This document shows positions 20,923 through 32,540 of a stretch of DNA of 64,000 bases, in pieces. Numbering within the stretch: the stretch's first letter is position 1; each line of letters starts with the position of its first letter. A program made the translations under genes and the position numbers. The stretch comes from Macrocystis pyrifera. Taxonomy: Eukaryota > Sar > Phaeophyceae > Laminariales > Laminariaceae. The DNA lies in the NCBI GenBank assembly GCA_031763025.1, contig JASSKH010000001.1, positions 13,969,265 through 14,033,264 of the forward strand, read 5' to 3'. Below the pieces are notes generated by a model. The model searched no databases and was not told the DNA's origin. It saw only the letters and a program-made list of their open reading frames with translations.

Positions 20923-21605
20923 AGGAGGAGTAGAAGGGAAACCGCGGTAGAAGAGAGTAGCAGAGAGACCGCAGATGGGGTAGCAAGGTACCAGGCCGAC
21001 TAATAGGTTGGACTTTTCTTTGCTACTCGTACCGCCAACTGTTGCGGCCGTTCGGTAAGCATTTTGATTTTTTTCCCTTCTTATCCTTATGAAAGAAGTA
21101 CTACATAGTGGGTGGGTGACGAGCGTATTTTGGCCCACTCACTATTGCTCTCTTTACTTAGTTAAGTGTTCACCGGGATGCATAGTCCCCTTTTTCCTTC
21201 TCGTATGTTTCCCCGTGCACGTCCCTTTTGGCTCATGATCGGGGTAAGTATGTATGTGTCTGAGCTTTGGCTTCCCATTTTATTTATTTCTTTGGGATTC
21301 TTCTTCTTTTCTTTTTCTTTTTCTTGTTCTTTTTCGGTTTGGTTTCTTCGTTGCTTCTCTTTCTTATTATGGTGTATTTTGGTTGCTGGCGTATGTATGT
21401 ATGTTGTGTCGGCCGCACCTAGTGCGAAGGCATGGTATTGCGTAGGCTATTAATGCATTACGGTGTGTTATCTCTGTGTCGTAGTCTGTGACCACAGAGC
21501 TCGTATCTTTCTAGGGTGAAGAATCAGCACGGACACTGGGCTTGCTGGATGTCGACGAGTAGAAGAACGGTTTAATGTGAAGAACACACACACACACACA
21601 CACTC
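20923..21605 (+). repeat. Dispersed repeat A, copy 3 of 3
   Basis: Nearly identical to 12055-12747, from GTAGAAGGGAAACCGCGG to GGTTTAATGTGAAGAACAC and a CA run. Small indels in the TTTTTC tract distinguish it. Confidence 0.85.
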
Positions 21606-21609
21606 AGGA

Positions 21610-23910
21610 TGACGTATAAAAATATCCCATACATGCATTTTTTTTGGGTTGTTGAATGGAGCACGGACCACCGCCTAGAGAACAATACCCACAGCAGCAG
21701 TGCACAGAACGTGTTTTAGCGTATCACTTGCTGGATAACATTTTCGTTTCCGAGGTTCGACTCGCACCATCCACGTTTTTTTTTCATAATTTCACTTTTG
21801 ACTATTTTTGTACCAGAACTACAACAGAGTACTACAGTAATATTAATACATTCGTCCACACCTTGCTTTTCTGAACGTATAATATGATAGAGTACATGTT
21901 ACTTGTGTGTTTTAGCCCAAATTAAAGAGTTTGGGCGGCGCGCTTGCGTGTGGCGTGCGGTCATACCCTAACATTTCACAGCTACTCCGAATACTTGGGA
22001 GTAAAGCAAAGTATGTTCGAGAAAATACTGCTGCTATTACCGTAGGTACTTCGTACACTCGCAGTATTTCGGGGGTTTTGTACTCGAGATACTGCGAGTA
22101 CTCGCAGTATTTTGAGGTTCTGTAGATACTACTACTGCGTATACTTTCTTCGGGCTCGCACTAATGCGGGGTTCGCTTCGGGCTCGCACTAATGCGGGGT
22201 TCGCTACTGCTGCTGACATGGATACCGCCTGTTGTGCTTCAAGTATCTCGGGGTTCTGTACCGCGGGTACTGCAAGTATACCAGTAAGTACTAGTCTACA
22301 GCAGTATTTCGTCCATTGGTAGTGTTCGTACTGCTGCTTCTTCTGCGAGACTCAGTACTCGCAGTAATGAAATACCCTCAATATGCCCAGTATACTTCGA
22401 GTATGAAGTATACTTCAACCGTTTGTGCGCCGTGTCGACAAGTCTCAGTCTCGCAGTAATGAAATACCCTCAATATGCCCAGTATACTTCGAGTATGAAG
22501 TATACTTCAACCGTTTGTGCGCCGTGTCGACAAGTCTCAGGCCCAGCGTTCGGCACAAAACACACCCAGATAGTTTCCACACGAGTGGGAGTTGGAGCAA
22601 ACTACTTTCGCTGGAGACAACTTGAGCACTCAAAGCAGTCTGCCAGTATTTCGATATAATATTATGCATGACTGCGAATGCTCTCAGTATCTCGAGGTTC
22701 TGTATTTATGTCGTGTTTCGATACTACTGCGGGTACATACTTTAAGCAACCTGTATTCTCGGGGTTCGGTACTGCTCGCAGTGCACTCTCATTACTCTCA
22801 GTATTTGGGCCTTCTCAGTACTCGCAGTAGTTTTGCCGCCTGTATTCCAACACTCTCAGTGCTCGGACTACGATTTGTTCTCGAGCATTTACCTGTGAAA
22901 CCTTGATATTATACCCTGAGCACCAAGAAACATTTATTTTGGGGGAACATATATATTGTAGTACCTTATTTTGGGGGAACATATATATTGTAGTACCAGT
23001 ATGTGTGTATGTGCTGCACCTTATTACTCAGCCGGTCACAAAGTATTATGGCGCAACCTCGAGCTCGCGCAACTTTTATGCACTTACGAATTAATCGCCG
23101 CGAGTCAGCTGGATCAATATATCTCAACTTACCGATACCCTATTATATATTATTGTAGTAATTAATGATCCCCCACTAATTCCGCGAACAGCAGTGTAAT
23201 ATAGTCTGTCCTCAAAAATATGCTGTTTGTGTTCTTCACGTTAAAATGATGGGTGGGTGCAGGTGCTACTTCTAAAAAAGTGTGCAGGGTTTCATACGAG
23301 TATTATTATTTCGCTCTTGCGCCACTCCCCTATTAATACGGCACCTCCCGGAGGGGAACCTTGTATTAGGTATGGCGGTTGGCGTGTGTACCAGCTCGTA
23401 CGACAGCTGGTGTGTACGCCTAGACTCGATTGCCGATGGCCGGTCAATACACAGTCAAAATAAATCTTCGAGGCAAACGTATAGCCACTGTTAGGTGACT
23501 TGTACGTGAAGCTTCAATAGAAGAGAAGAAGATGGTGTGGTGACCCCAAGCCGCAGTGTTGATTAATTTGCTCAGCTGGAAGCTGATGGTGAACAAAAAA
23601 GTAGGGTGAGCTCAGAGGGGAGCGGTGCGCATGTGCACTCACGGCTCGAAACAAAGGACAACCCCTACAAATTCGTTCAAAAACAAAAATAGGGAAATAC
23701 CCTTGCTGTAATGGGCCAGGTTCCCAACAGAACCAACATGACAACTTATGTACGGAAATCACCCAACGACGTGTCCTCGAGGTCGGGGATGTCTCACGTC
23801 TTAGGGACTCTCGTCGTCGGTAACCCGCCGACCAAAGGTACCGTAGTCCTGGCGTCAAGCCAGCTCGTAGAGGCACCCGGGGGGTACCAAGAGGTGCCCT
23901 CGTCCCAGTA
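21610..23910. repeat. Degenerate GTACTCGCAGTATTTC-type repeat region
   Basis: From about 22000 to 22880 the sequence is built of variants of TACTCGCAGTATTTCG and of TCGGGCTCGCACTAATGCGG (twice in a row at 22150-22200). It includes the perfect 92-bp tandem pair listed separately. A short direct repeat TTATTTTGGGGGAACATATA occurs twice at 22935-22991. The flanking parts look non-coding. Confidence 0.6.
22358..22541. repeat. 92-bp tandem duplication
   Basis: Copies 22358-22449 and 22450-22541 are essentially identical, each starting CTCGCAGTAATGAAATACCC (the first few bases differ slightly upstream). Each contains a GTATACTTCGAGTATGAAG inverted motif. Confidence 0.9.
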
Positions 23911-23915
23911 GGTTT

Positions 23916-23961
23916 AGCAATCTGGGAGAAGGGATCTTTAAGTTGCTTCTCCCAGATTGCT
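23916..23961. other. Perfect 16-bp stem hairpin
   Basis: AGCAATCTGGGAGAAG (23916-23931) and its exact reverse complement (23946-23961) flank a 14-nt loop. The stem is GC-balanced and mismatch-free, unusual in this sequence. It could be a remnant of an element's inverted ends, a structured transcript or a small-RNA precursor; nothing else supports one choice. Confidence 0.8.
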
Positions 23962-24437
23962 AGGGGACCTCGAAAAATCCCAACGCGGACCCACTCGGAG
24001 GGGCTCGTTCAACGAGCAAAACAATAGTTCACCATCATGCCATGATCACCGCGAGCAGCCGCGAGTGGCAGCCCGGGGAGTGATGGAGAGACTGAGAGGA
24101 TGATGTCTAGCTATTAGTCGTGATGTCCCTGGTATCACGCACCGGCATCCAAACAATAAAAAGGCCCCTGGTACGTAGATCATAGAGAGACTAACCCTCG
24201 CGTGGATATTCAACATCCTACGCAAACGCGCGGCCGGGGGGGAGGCAGACAGCAGAGAGTACGTACAGCAGCAGCAGTCAGTATCGGAGTTGGCTGGGAC
24301 GCCCACACCTGCCGTACACGTACTGGTAACACGCACACAAGATGCATACCACCCTGGACGGTAATATAAGGATCGTTGAAACACTAATATGCATATCAAA
24401 CCGTCCTTATATTTACGCCCAGAAGAGTGGTATTATT

Positions 24438-25265
24438 CACACCTTGGATAACGTAGCACTTATCTTACTGCTTGATGTAACATCAACATGGTAAGGCGTC
24501 AGCGAAAAACCCCCGTAACATTACGTTGCTTTCCGGGTTCTGTGATAACATAGTGTTAGTGTGTTATGTTATTGGCGGGCGATCGCGTAACATTATGTTA
24601 GAGTGTTACCCTGATCCCGTACTGACTGCAGTGTATGTGTTACCGTGTACGGGTATGCAGCCCATAGCGAGTAACACTGTGTTAGCGTGTTAGCGGGATT
24701 CCTTGTGTCTGTGGTAACACACACGTTGAAGGGATAACGTACATGGTCATTTAAACGTCAACATTATGATACCGTGTTGGCGACATCAGCCCGTAGCGAG
24801 TAACGTCATGTTTGTGTGTCAGCGGGATTCTTACTTGCTACCGTACCACCCTTCAGACGGATAACGTACACGGTCAAATAAACGCGTCCATAACACTATG
24901 TTCGTTTGTCATTAATACTGTAGTGAAATTCCTAGTCGCTATCGTTACGCACGTTAGAGGGATGACGTTTATGGTCAATACAACGTTAACACTATGTTAC
25001 CGTATCAGCCGCAGCAGCAGTCCGTATCGAGCGACGTTATGCGAGGGTGTTACGGAAGTCTTGCTACCATAACATACGTCAAACGGATAACGTATACCAG
25101 GTATGATCGATAAAACACTAGCATTATGCTAATGCAATGTATGAATGTGTTAGCTCGTATGCAATGTATGTAGTGACACAAGTTAACAGACAACGTAAAC
25201 CCCCAATCTAATATCAACAATATGTTTCTGCCGTGTTAACTCGTACGTGCGAGTGTGCAGATTAT
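24438..25265 (-). mobile_element. Palindrome-array element, truncated copy
   Basis: Reverse complement of about 46029-46836 of the element inserted in the Ty3 pol gene. It begins CACACCTTGGATAACG, a diverged form of that element's end. It continues with TAACATAGTGTTA-like palindromes and the same spacers (GGCGGGCGATCGCGTAAC, CCCATAGCGAGTAACAC), and stops after GTGCGAGTGTGCAGATTA. The other end of the full element is missing. No ORF. Confidence 0.85.
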
Positions 25266-25286
25266 ATTGAAGATTTAGTGCAGCGA

Positions 25287-25764
25287 TCATCGTCGCCTAG
25301 CACGATTTCTTAAATCCGATTTTCTTAAGCGTCTCTCCAAAAAGTCGAGAGCCTTGATGTTCCTACTAGGCTCTTTCTTGTAAGTCGTACTTTCCTGTAT
25401 TTTTTCTACGTCAGTATTCGGAGGCTCCCCAAGTGAGGAAAGCCCCATAAAAATTAGGTTATATATACTACTGCTCTGTATCATGCGTCTGTCTTATGTC
25501 AGGAACTCCGATGATATTCCTAATATCCAACTTTTCCCACCGATTTTCGTTTCGGTATTGTTGCAATCGGTTTTTAGCCGCGTAGGATGGTCGAACTTCT
25601 TTCATCGTTACCAAGAAGGCGTTTTCTAAGCCAGGGGAGAGATATTGACAATGGGGCGGGGAAAATGATATTCTTGTGCGTTTTTCAAGGGGAAAAAAGC
25701 TGAAAAACAGGCACACTTGGTCCATTTGAGCCCACGTAATACTGAAACGTAGTAAAAAGCGCAC
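25287..25764 (-). pseudogene. Possible unknown coding sequence in two overlapping frames
   Basis: Two minus-strand frames, 25764-25468 (98 codons) and 25484-25287 (65 codons), overlap by 17 nt. Both read like ordinary charged protein (for example NRWEKLDIRNIIGVPDIRQ and EPSRNIKALDFLERRLRKS). They could be one gene with a frameshift or two exons. No family is recognised and no start or splice site is convincing. Confidence 0.25.
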
Positions 25765-26367
25765 GCCACGAGCGGTGTTTTCTTTTTTGTTCGCGCCTGA
25801 ACGGTAGTAGTGTAAAGGTCGTCAGAGTACCAGTATCTCCGGGTACCAGTCCTTTCGGCTTTGAGTACCCTAGGGACGCGCGAGGACTCAGTCATTTCGG
25901 CTTTGAGTACACACAGTAGAATTAATATTCTATGGTCAGGGTTATTCAAGGATGGTGTCACGAGAAGGTTATAAGCCTTGATCACATTAGTAGCGGTTTG
26001 TTGTTGTTGGCGGGCCCATACTGTAATCAAGTAGTTTATAGGGCAGAGCTCTGGCTGACTCAGTCAGTAGCGATATATTACTGTCGTCAAAACCAATCAG
26101 TATGCTGGATTGCAGCGATATGCTGTATCTCCTCTCTCCTCGCTCCTCTCCGGAGAACTTTTTTTTCAATAGTGGGTTTCCGTACTATAATATGGCATGT
26201 TTCTTAGACGTACGTCAGATAAAAACTACTCTGGCGAATGTACCGGCCAGATCATTCAGTAGATTACTACTGCCGGTAGATTACTACTGCCAGTGCCTAG
26301 CCCTGCTATCTGCGGTTCACCCCATCAAGAACCCCATGACCTGCGACCAATATTGTGAAACACAACT

Positions 26368-26477
26368 ATTACGGGGGGCCATAGTAAATAGGACCCACGG
26401 TACAAACAAAAGCCTACATATTTCCCTATTTTTACAAACAGTATTTGGTCCTATATATACTATGGTCCCCCGCAGTA
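26368..26477. mobile_element. MITE-beta copy
   Basis: Left end ATTACGGGGGGCCATAGTAA and right end TATGGTCCCCCGCAGTAC, with GGACCCACGG and an AT-rich centre. Same family as 52585-52691. Confidence 0.75.
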
Positions 26478-26597
26478 CTAGTAGATGAGATGCCAACAAA
26501 CAACAAAATAGGGATATACCAGGTACTTCCTCCACAGCAGTTGAGGAGCCGCCCCGCGTCCGTCCGACGGAAATATGTCTGGCCTAAAAAAAATGCC

Positions 26598-26675
26598 CTT
26601 TTAGGACTGCGGTCCCGTTTTGGGGGACAAACTACTTGGAATTTGACTGGTTTGTCCCCACTGCAGTACTAAAAG
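26598..26675. mobile_element. MITE-alpha copy
   Basis: Arms CTTTTAGGACTGCGGTCCCG and CTGCAGTACTAAAAG with internal TTTTGGGGGACAAAC / GTTTGTCCCC. The right arm is shortened. Confidence 0.65.
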
Positions 26676-27035
26676 CGTCGAGCACCCGTATCGTAGCGCG
26701 GCTCCATAGTTCGAGACATGTGTGCCAGGTTGGGTGTGGGAAGAACGTTGTGGAGTAATCGGGTTAATTTTTGGGACGCTAATAAAATCCACCGGAGCTT
26801 CCGGTGTGCGCAACCGCGTTTAGACTTGGTTTCCATTCATTCCACTTTGCTGCTGTTGTTTTTCCAAACCTTTTTTTTTTCACCTTTTTTTCCCCCTGCT
26901 TTTTTCTTACTGTCCCGGTACCGCCTCCTTCTCTCTCTGCGTCTGACATCTACACCCCCACCCACGTCCGTTTTAATCAGATTCCGATAATCGTCCCCCA
27001 CGGAGAAGAGCCATCCAGGCCTTAATCCAGCGACG

Positions 27036-28950
27036 ATGAGGATGCCCGCTGCTGCTACTCCTGTTGTTGTGCCGTCTGCCGGTCGGAGTACCGACAAAAT
27101 TTTGCATCTCATGGTGAAGGAGAGCCTGTGGATATTTGCAGCCATCTTGGTCAACTCCACCTTTCGGGGAGTTTTTTTTAGATTTGCTGTGGAGGGGATT
27201 GACTACTATTTCTTGGTGAGCGTCGGTGAGGGCAGGGAACCTTTGTTTTTTGTTTGCAAGAGTTACACTTCAAAGCGTATTTACTTCGTACACCGGTGGA
27301 CTTCTGTGGTTTATACTACCCATCTATCTACAGTATATCTGTTCTTGTGTGCCCCGTGCATAGCTTATTTTTGCAGTGATGCCGTATTTTCTTTTTTCTC
27401 GAGGAAGGGGGGAAGCGGGGGGGAGGCTCGTTGTACGTCCAACGCGCCGTTTTGGGTTTGGTTTCTGCAACCCGAACAAACGTTTTGCGCTAACGTACTG
27501 CAGTAGGTGAAGCTCAGCGGCGGACCGAACGATCGATACTCCCTCCAACTGCCCCAGTATAGAATATCAATGTGTATGGAGCAAGGTTTGCATCGCTTTT
27601 TTGTTTTGTGATGTATCGCTTTTTGTTTGTAAGTTCCTTTCAAACAGCAGTGGACGCTTGTTGGGCTCTTGCGTCTTGCCTCTTACATATATGCGATTAA
27701 CCTATAAATGGATGCTAGCAACCGCGACGGAAGCAGCAAGGCTGGGAGTGTTCACCATCGGCTCCTGGCAGCGCGTCGTACGTAAAGGAAGACGATGGCC
27801 AATTCACGACCTACCAACCGACCGACCGACGAACCCATCCATTTTGTCCAAGCTTTTTCTCACTTCTCAAGCATAATTTGCGTGACTGATTCCTGCCCCC
27901 CCCCCAGAGCATTGCCTGCCTAGTCGGTAAAACCCGATGTGCTCCGTCCCGGCATTGTGCGGATGCGAGGGTCTATGGTCATACGACTACGGCCATGCAT
28001 GACATGAGTACCCCCCCCCTCTTCCCCACTTCACTCTCCTATCCCCCCCCTCCCCCTTCCCTGGCCTCTCATGCGAAACGGTGTCGCCCGCGACGCGTTT
28101 TTTTTGTGCTGCACGCATCAGCGACCGGCGTTACGCGATTTGTTCTCCTGGTTGGCCGCAACGGTGTACTTTTGTGCATCGCGCACGCGTCAGCAAGGCG
28201 CCACGCGACAGCAGTGGTGCTTCTTGGTCGCCTCGAGCGTTGCCACCTGCCTCGGGCATATCGTCATGAGATTCGGGCTCGTCCAGTTTTACTCACCTTC
28301 CGCGCAGGTGAGGGGTGGAGAAGCGACGGTGGGGGTGGTACATTGCGGTGACGGCTATTCCCATATCACGTGCAGAGCAGAGCCTGAGCGTTTGGTGTCT
28401 TGAAATGACAGTTACGTACCGGTTGGTACCTTTGCCTTTTGTGGGTTTTGTGACTCTTGACTTCTGAGGTTCTAAGGGGTGACGCTGGAGGCTTGCTTCT
28501 TCTTCTCTGCCCCTCCCTTGTGAGCGGTCAATACCACTTGACCTAAAACATCCATCCAGAGACTTCCATGCAGTCTAGGCTACCAGTCCCTGGGGCTACG
28601 AGCAGAGCCTACAGCAGCAGCAGGTGCCCGGTGTGCGGGTGCCTGTGGCTTATCAATATTCGTCGGCTGTAGTCGCAGCAGCGGCCGCCGCAGTTTTAAT
28701 ACCTGCGCGTACTACAAAAATAAGAGGGAACAGCAAACGATTGAAGAGGGTGATGCACGTCGTGTATAGCGGACGTCGCAAGGTTTTTTACACCCGTATA
28801 AAAAAACAAATGAGGGGGGATGAACGATTGCAGAATGGTGCAGCACGTCATCGTGGCATGGCACAAATAGAAGCGGACATGGCAGCAGCAGTGGACAGCG
28901 ATAATCCGGGCGAGGAAAGCGCTGGCGGAAGCAGCGTCAGTGGCGACTGA
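27036..28950 (+). CDS. Unrecognised small membrane-type protein, three-exon model
   Basis: Model: exon 1 27036-27215 (donor GTGAGC), exon 2 28122-28307 (donor GTGAGG), exon 3 28615-28950 (stop TGA). Exons 1 and 2 and the frame entering exon 3 are all phase 0, so they join without shifts into about 234 residues. The exon 3 acceptor lies in a CAG repeat, so its start is uncertain by one or two codons. Hydrophobic stretches (LWIFAAILVNSTFRGVFFRF, LFSWLAATVYFC, WCFLVASSVATCLGHIV, then AVVAAAAAAVLIPA) suggest several membrane passes. A basic segment RRKVFYTRIKKQMRGDER and an acidic Ser/Gly tail follow. I do not recognise the family. A retroposon fragment lies in intron 1 (27909-28019). The consistent phases and strong donors argue it is real, but the model is a prediction. 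Confidence 0.45.
27909..28019 (-). mobile_element. Retroposon family P fragment in intron
   Basis: Minus-strand head of family P: a C run after GAGTA at 28012-28019, with CATGACATGAG, CGACTACGGCCATGC and TGCTCCGTCCCGGCATTG going left. It is 5'-end only, about 110 bp. Confidence 0.7.
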
Positions 28951-29315
28951 AAATGTTGTAGTTTGACATATTTTCGGTCGTATTCCGCGTTCTCTGGAAT
29001 TGTGTTTTAGAAGGGGGGGCGAACAGACATGACATATTTTTTTACCGTTTCGGTGATATTATTGTCCATATTCCCTGGATTGGAAAGCGCGCTCTGGGTT
29101 CTAACCACACCCCCCCCCCCTCCTACGTTCACTGACCTCGCTTGCTGCGCCCGCCTTGTGGTCGCTCGCACCATGAATAGGCGGTGGCATTACTTGCTCC
29201 CGCAATCGTGATGGCGATCGGCTCACAATTTTTTGGCAAGACAGAGTCCAGGAAACGGAAGGTGGGACGCTATATACGACCACCGGCTACCTCCGAAGGC
29301 GGAAGGGTGGGGGTG

Positions 29316-29512
29316 TACTCATTGTCCTGCACGGCCGTAGTCTTAGGGCCATGGGTGCACTCGACATCATGCATGGCCGTAGTCGTATGACATAGACCCT
29401 CGCATCCCTACAATGCCGGGACGAACCACGTACGTCGAATTTCACCGGTCAGGCAGACATTGCTTGCACCAAGCGCGAGCGCGAAGAGCCGTGAGGTGTT
29501 TGGCGAGTCGCA
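29316..29512 (+). mobile_element. Retroposon family P copy, internally rearranged
   Basis: Head GTACTCATTGTCCTGC with a second, partly duplicated CATGGCCGTAGTCGTATGA 40 nt on. The body then runs to GAGGTGTTTGGCGAGTCGC. It ends just before the full copy at 29530. Confidence 0.65.
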
Positions 29513-29529
29513 ATCCCTAGATTTGCGGT

Positions 29530-29959
29530 GGGGGGGGGGGGTGTACTCATTATCACGCATGGCCGTAGTCGTATGACCATAGACCCTCGCATGCCTTCCA
29601 TGCCGGGACGGAGCACGTCGGGTTTTCATCGACCAGGCAGACATTGCTTGCACCAAGCGCGAAGCGCAGTGAGATGTTGGGCAAGTAGCATGAAGGGTGA
29701 GCTGCATCCTACTAAGAACCGCTTGTGAGGCGGATATTCTTGCATATGGATGACAGCATCAATGAATTGATTTAACTTCTGGTGTGGCCACTTCCAGAGA
29801 CAGAAATGGGTGTGTACTATGTAACTGTCTCGTGGGTGCCTCACCATATACACACTGCGTGATACGATCATCCCCCTTGTGCGGAGGGAAGGTTCTCCCC
29901 GCAAAAAAAAATATCTAACTTGATCGCCAGCCGTGGTAACCGCCACGAAAAAAAAAAAA
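29530..29959 (+). mobile_element. Retroposon family P, full-length copy
   Basis: Starts with 12 G, then TGTACTCATTATCACGCATG. Colinear with 6406-6835 through GCTGCATCCTACTAAGAACC and TTCTGGTGTGGCCACTTCC to CAGCCGTGGTAACCGCC and a 12-A tail (29948-29959). It lies between the two plus-strand host genes. Confidence 0.8.
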
Positions 29960-30443
29960 CGGTACCCTGGCTGTCTAGCTCACGCAGTGAGAGACGTGCT
30001 TCACAACGTCGCCGCCAGCCGACACCAACCCAACCTATGTACCAGGTATATAATGGGGGGGGGTTAACGGAACAATCACGGTTGATTGCTAAAGAAAAAG
30101 GAAAGTTAATTGTGGGAGGAATGTATCTGGTATGATGTTCCGTGGCAGATGGCATGCGGGGGTTGAAGTACGGAGACGTCATTTTACCATTTTACCGATC
30201 CGATTATTTTAGCTAACCCGTGTTGATCAGGGATCGTACAGCCGGAGACGCCCAACGAGCGGTGAGCGTCGTGTGAGCGCTTAAGACGCTGCGGTGTCAA
30301 ACGCAGGTAGCTGGCGACAACTATAGTGTGGAGTGAGTCAGTTCTACCAGAGAAGGGTGGAGCTATGTTGAAATTGCAGGAGGTGATGTCCGGGGCCACC
30401 GCGAAGGAAGAGCGGTGTGAATTCTGTCCGTTCTTCGGTGAAG

Positions 30444-32370
30444 CTCAGCGGCTTTATGCTTGCCCCCAAAATGAAACTGCAGGTGTCCGGAGTTTGGCTG
30501 CTCGCCCACAATGTTTCCCGGTCTGGTCCGCTCGAACGAAACCCATCCCTCCGTCCACTGGTGCAGGAGTTCCAACATGCCGACCGTCCCTCCCCCACCC
30601 CCCCCCCCTTTCTCCTCCCCCCAGCTGGCAGTAGCGCTCATCGTCATGGGCATGGTGCTGGCATACCGTTACGAGGAAAAGCCGCCTGTAGTGGGACTTG
30701 CGTTGGCCGCACTCATCGTTTTCTTGACGTCGGCCCAGGCAGTGCTCAACGGCGAGATGCTTATCGGTCATATGGAGGTAGGGTCTGGTTGTGCGTGCGC
30801 ACGGGGGGGTTCTTTTGCGATGCTTGCCCTGGCAACCACTCGCCTCTTGCGTATTATCGATGTTAACCGTAGATATGTAAACGCTTCGGTCTGCTAATTT
30901 GATGTTGCTACCCGCCCGGCGCGGTCATCGCGGGCGCTTGTTGTGCAAGAAGTACCCCCTGCGCAAAAGCACGGGAGTCGTTAGTTCAACGCGCCGCGGG
31001 TTGGTAGTGGAGTGTGGTCCGAACAATCGACTCCCTGACTGACTCAAGAGTGCTATTGATGGTGACTGCCTCTCCCCGACCCACATGCGCTGCTTGTTGG
31101 CCGCGACCCTCGTGTGTCATAACCTCCGTACAGCAGATGTCGCCAGTGGAGCTGATGTGGAGACTGGCGCCGCTCGGTCTAGGCCAGACGGTGTTCTTGG
31201 CGTTCGCTTCTGGAGAAGTGACCGAACTGAAGAATAATTTGACCTTCCTCGGCCCGATTTTGTATGAGGCCGCGGTGATTGGACTATTTTTCTTCGCGCT
31301 GCGCCTGTGCCTCCTGCAAGCGACCAAGGTCACCTCGCCGTTGACGATCACCATCACGTTTACCGTCCTTAGGGTGTGTGCTCGTGTTTGCATGGAACGG
31401 GATGAAGAGTGGATAGGGCGTTGGAGCGGGGGGGGGGGGAGTGGGGGGGGGGGGGGGGTGGACTCGATGTCATGCATGACCGTAGTCGTATGACCGGGGC
31501 GGGGTAGGTGCAGGCAATGTAAGCTCTCCCGCTTCGTAGCGACGACGCTTGCAGCGGCGGTGACTTTTTCCATGCCTTGCTCAAGAGGAGAGGGATGTGG
31601 TTTCCCGCCGCGCTAGTGTTGCTCCCGGTTGCTTATCGCCTTTTTTCCAAATATTATCTAGGCAGGGCAGGGCGACTCGGGCAAGTCAGTGGTGCTATCG
31701 AAATGTTCCTAGGGACCAACTACTGCGTTGGCTGTGAATCGATCGTAACGACGCTTGGGCGCCGCTCGCTTCTCCACCTCGCCGTCGACGCCCACTAACG
31801 CTTCGAGACGGTCCGTCGCTCGCATGTATCCCTCTTTTGTTTAGCGTGTGTTGTACTGCCTAGTGAGACTCACGCCAAGAACCCGCGTTTCAGTCGCTAC
31901 GCTACGCGTGCTGAAACGTTTTCCTCGTTTCCGACTGAACGCTTTCGATCGCCATTGTCGCCCGTCAACACCGCGCCAACAACACCAAACGCCGCCCACC
32001 ACAACGGCCATGTCACCTAATATGGTATCGCACGACCGTCAACCCCAACCCTCAGGTTCTGGATGCAGGGTTCACTGACTTCCTGTACATCTCTATTTCC
32101 GGCGTCCGTATGTTGGGCTTCATCGTAGTGGCCGCAGCTGTCATCCTCTACGCCGTGCTGACCGTCGCCGAGCGGTTACGCCCGTTGGCACAGGCACCCG
32201 ACCTATCCCCCCCAACTCAGCAAAGGGGACGCACGATTGAGGGGAGTGCGGTCGAAGCGGGAGACGTGAATTTCCCGTTAATCGACGCAAAAGTGCAGAG
32301 CACAGCAAGCCGACGAGAAGAAAAAGACCCCGCAGCCTACACGGCGGAACGCGGGTGGCAACAGCCATAG
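30444..32370 (+). CDS. Triose-phosphate/SLC35-type membrane transporter, 3' exons (partial gene)
   Basis: Exons that join in phase 0: about 30444-30482 (donor GTGTCC), 30625-30777 (acceptor after a long pyrimidine tract, CCCCCCAG; donor GTAGGG), 31134-31373 (acceptor TACAG, donor GTGTGT) and 32056-32370 (acceptor CCCTCAG, stop TAG). The product shows the second half of the TPT/SLC35 fold: KMKLQLAVALIVMGMVLAY, GLALAALIVFLTSAQAV, then MSPVELMWRLAPLGLGQ, an SGE turn, LCLLQATKVTSPLTITI and a last helix VRMLGFIVVAAAVILYAVL before a polar tail. These proteins exchange sugar phosphates or nucleotide sugars across plastid, Golgi or ER membranes; the substrate cannot be told. The loop normally following SPLTITI is missing, so one exon between 31374 and 32055 may be unseen. 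N-terminal exons are not recognised, so the gene may be truncated. The first exon start is uncertain. Confidence 0.6.
31430..31492 (+). mobile_element. Retroposon family P head fragment in transporter intron
   Basis: Two G runs, then TGGACTCGATGTCATGCATGA and CCGTAGTCGTATGACC. Only the 5' end of the element is present. Confidence 0.6.
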
Positions 32371-32511
32371 GCGGAGGAGAAATCGCCGACGAGACTGTAG
32401 TAGGGATCGGATGTATGCTCTACGGTAATGGTGGCGCCTATTGTTTCTGAGGTGAACAAAATGAGATTAAGTGTTGGGTTAGGTAGTTCCTTAGTGTCCT
32501 TAGTCCTCAAG

Positions 32512-32540
32512 CCTTTTAGGACTGCAGTCCTTAAAAGGGG
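32512..32540. mobile_element. MITE-alpha, solo-end remnant
   Basis: CCTTTTAGGACTGCAGTCC followed by TTAAAAGGG: the two ends of MITE-alpha meet directly, with the interior gone. Confidence 0.5.
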
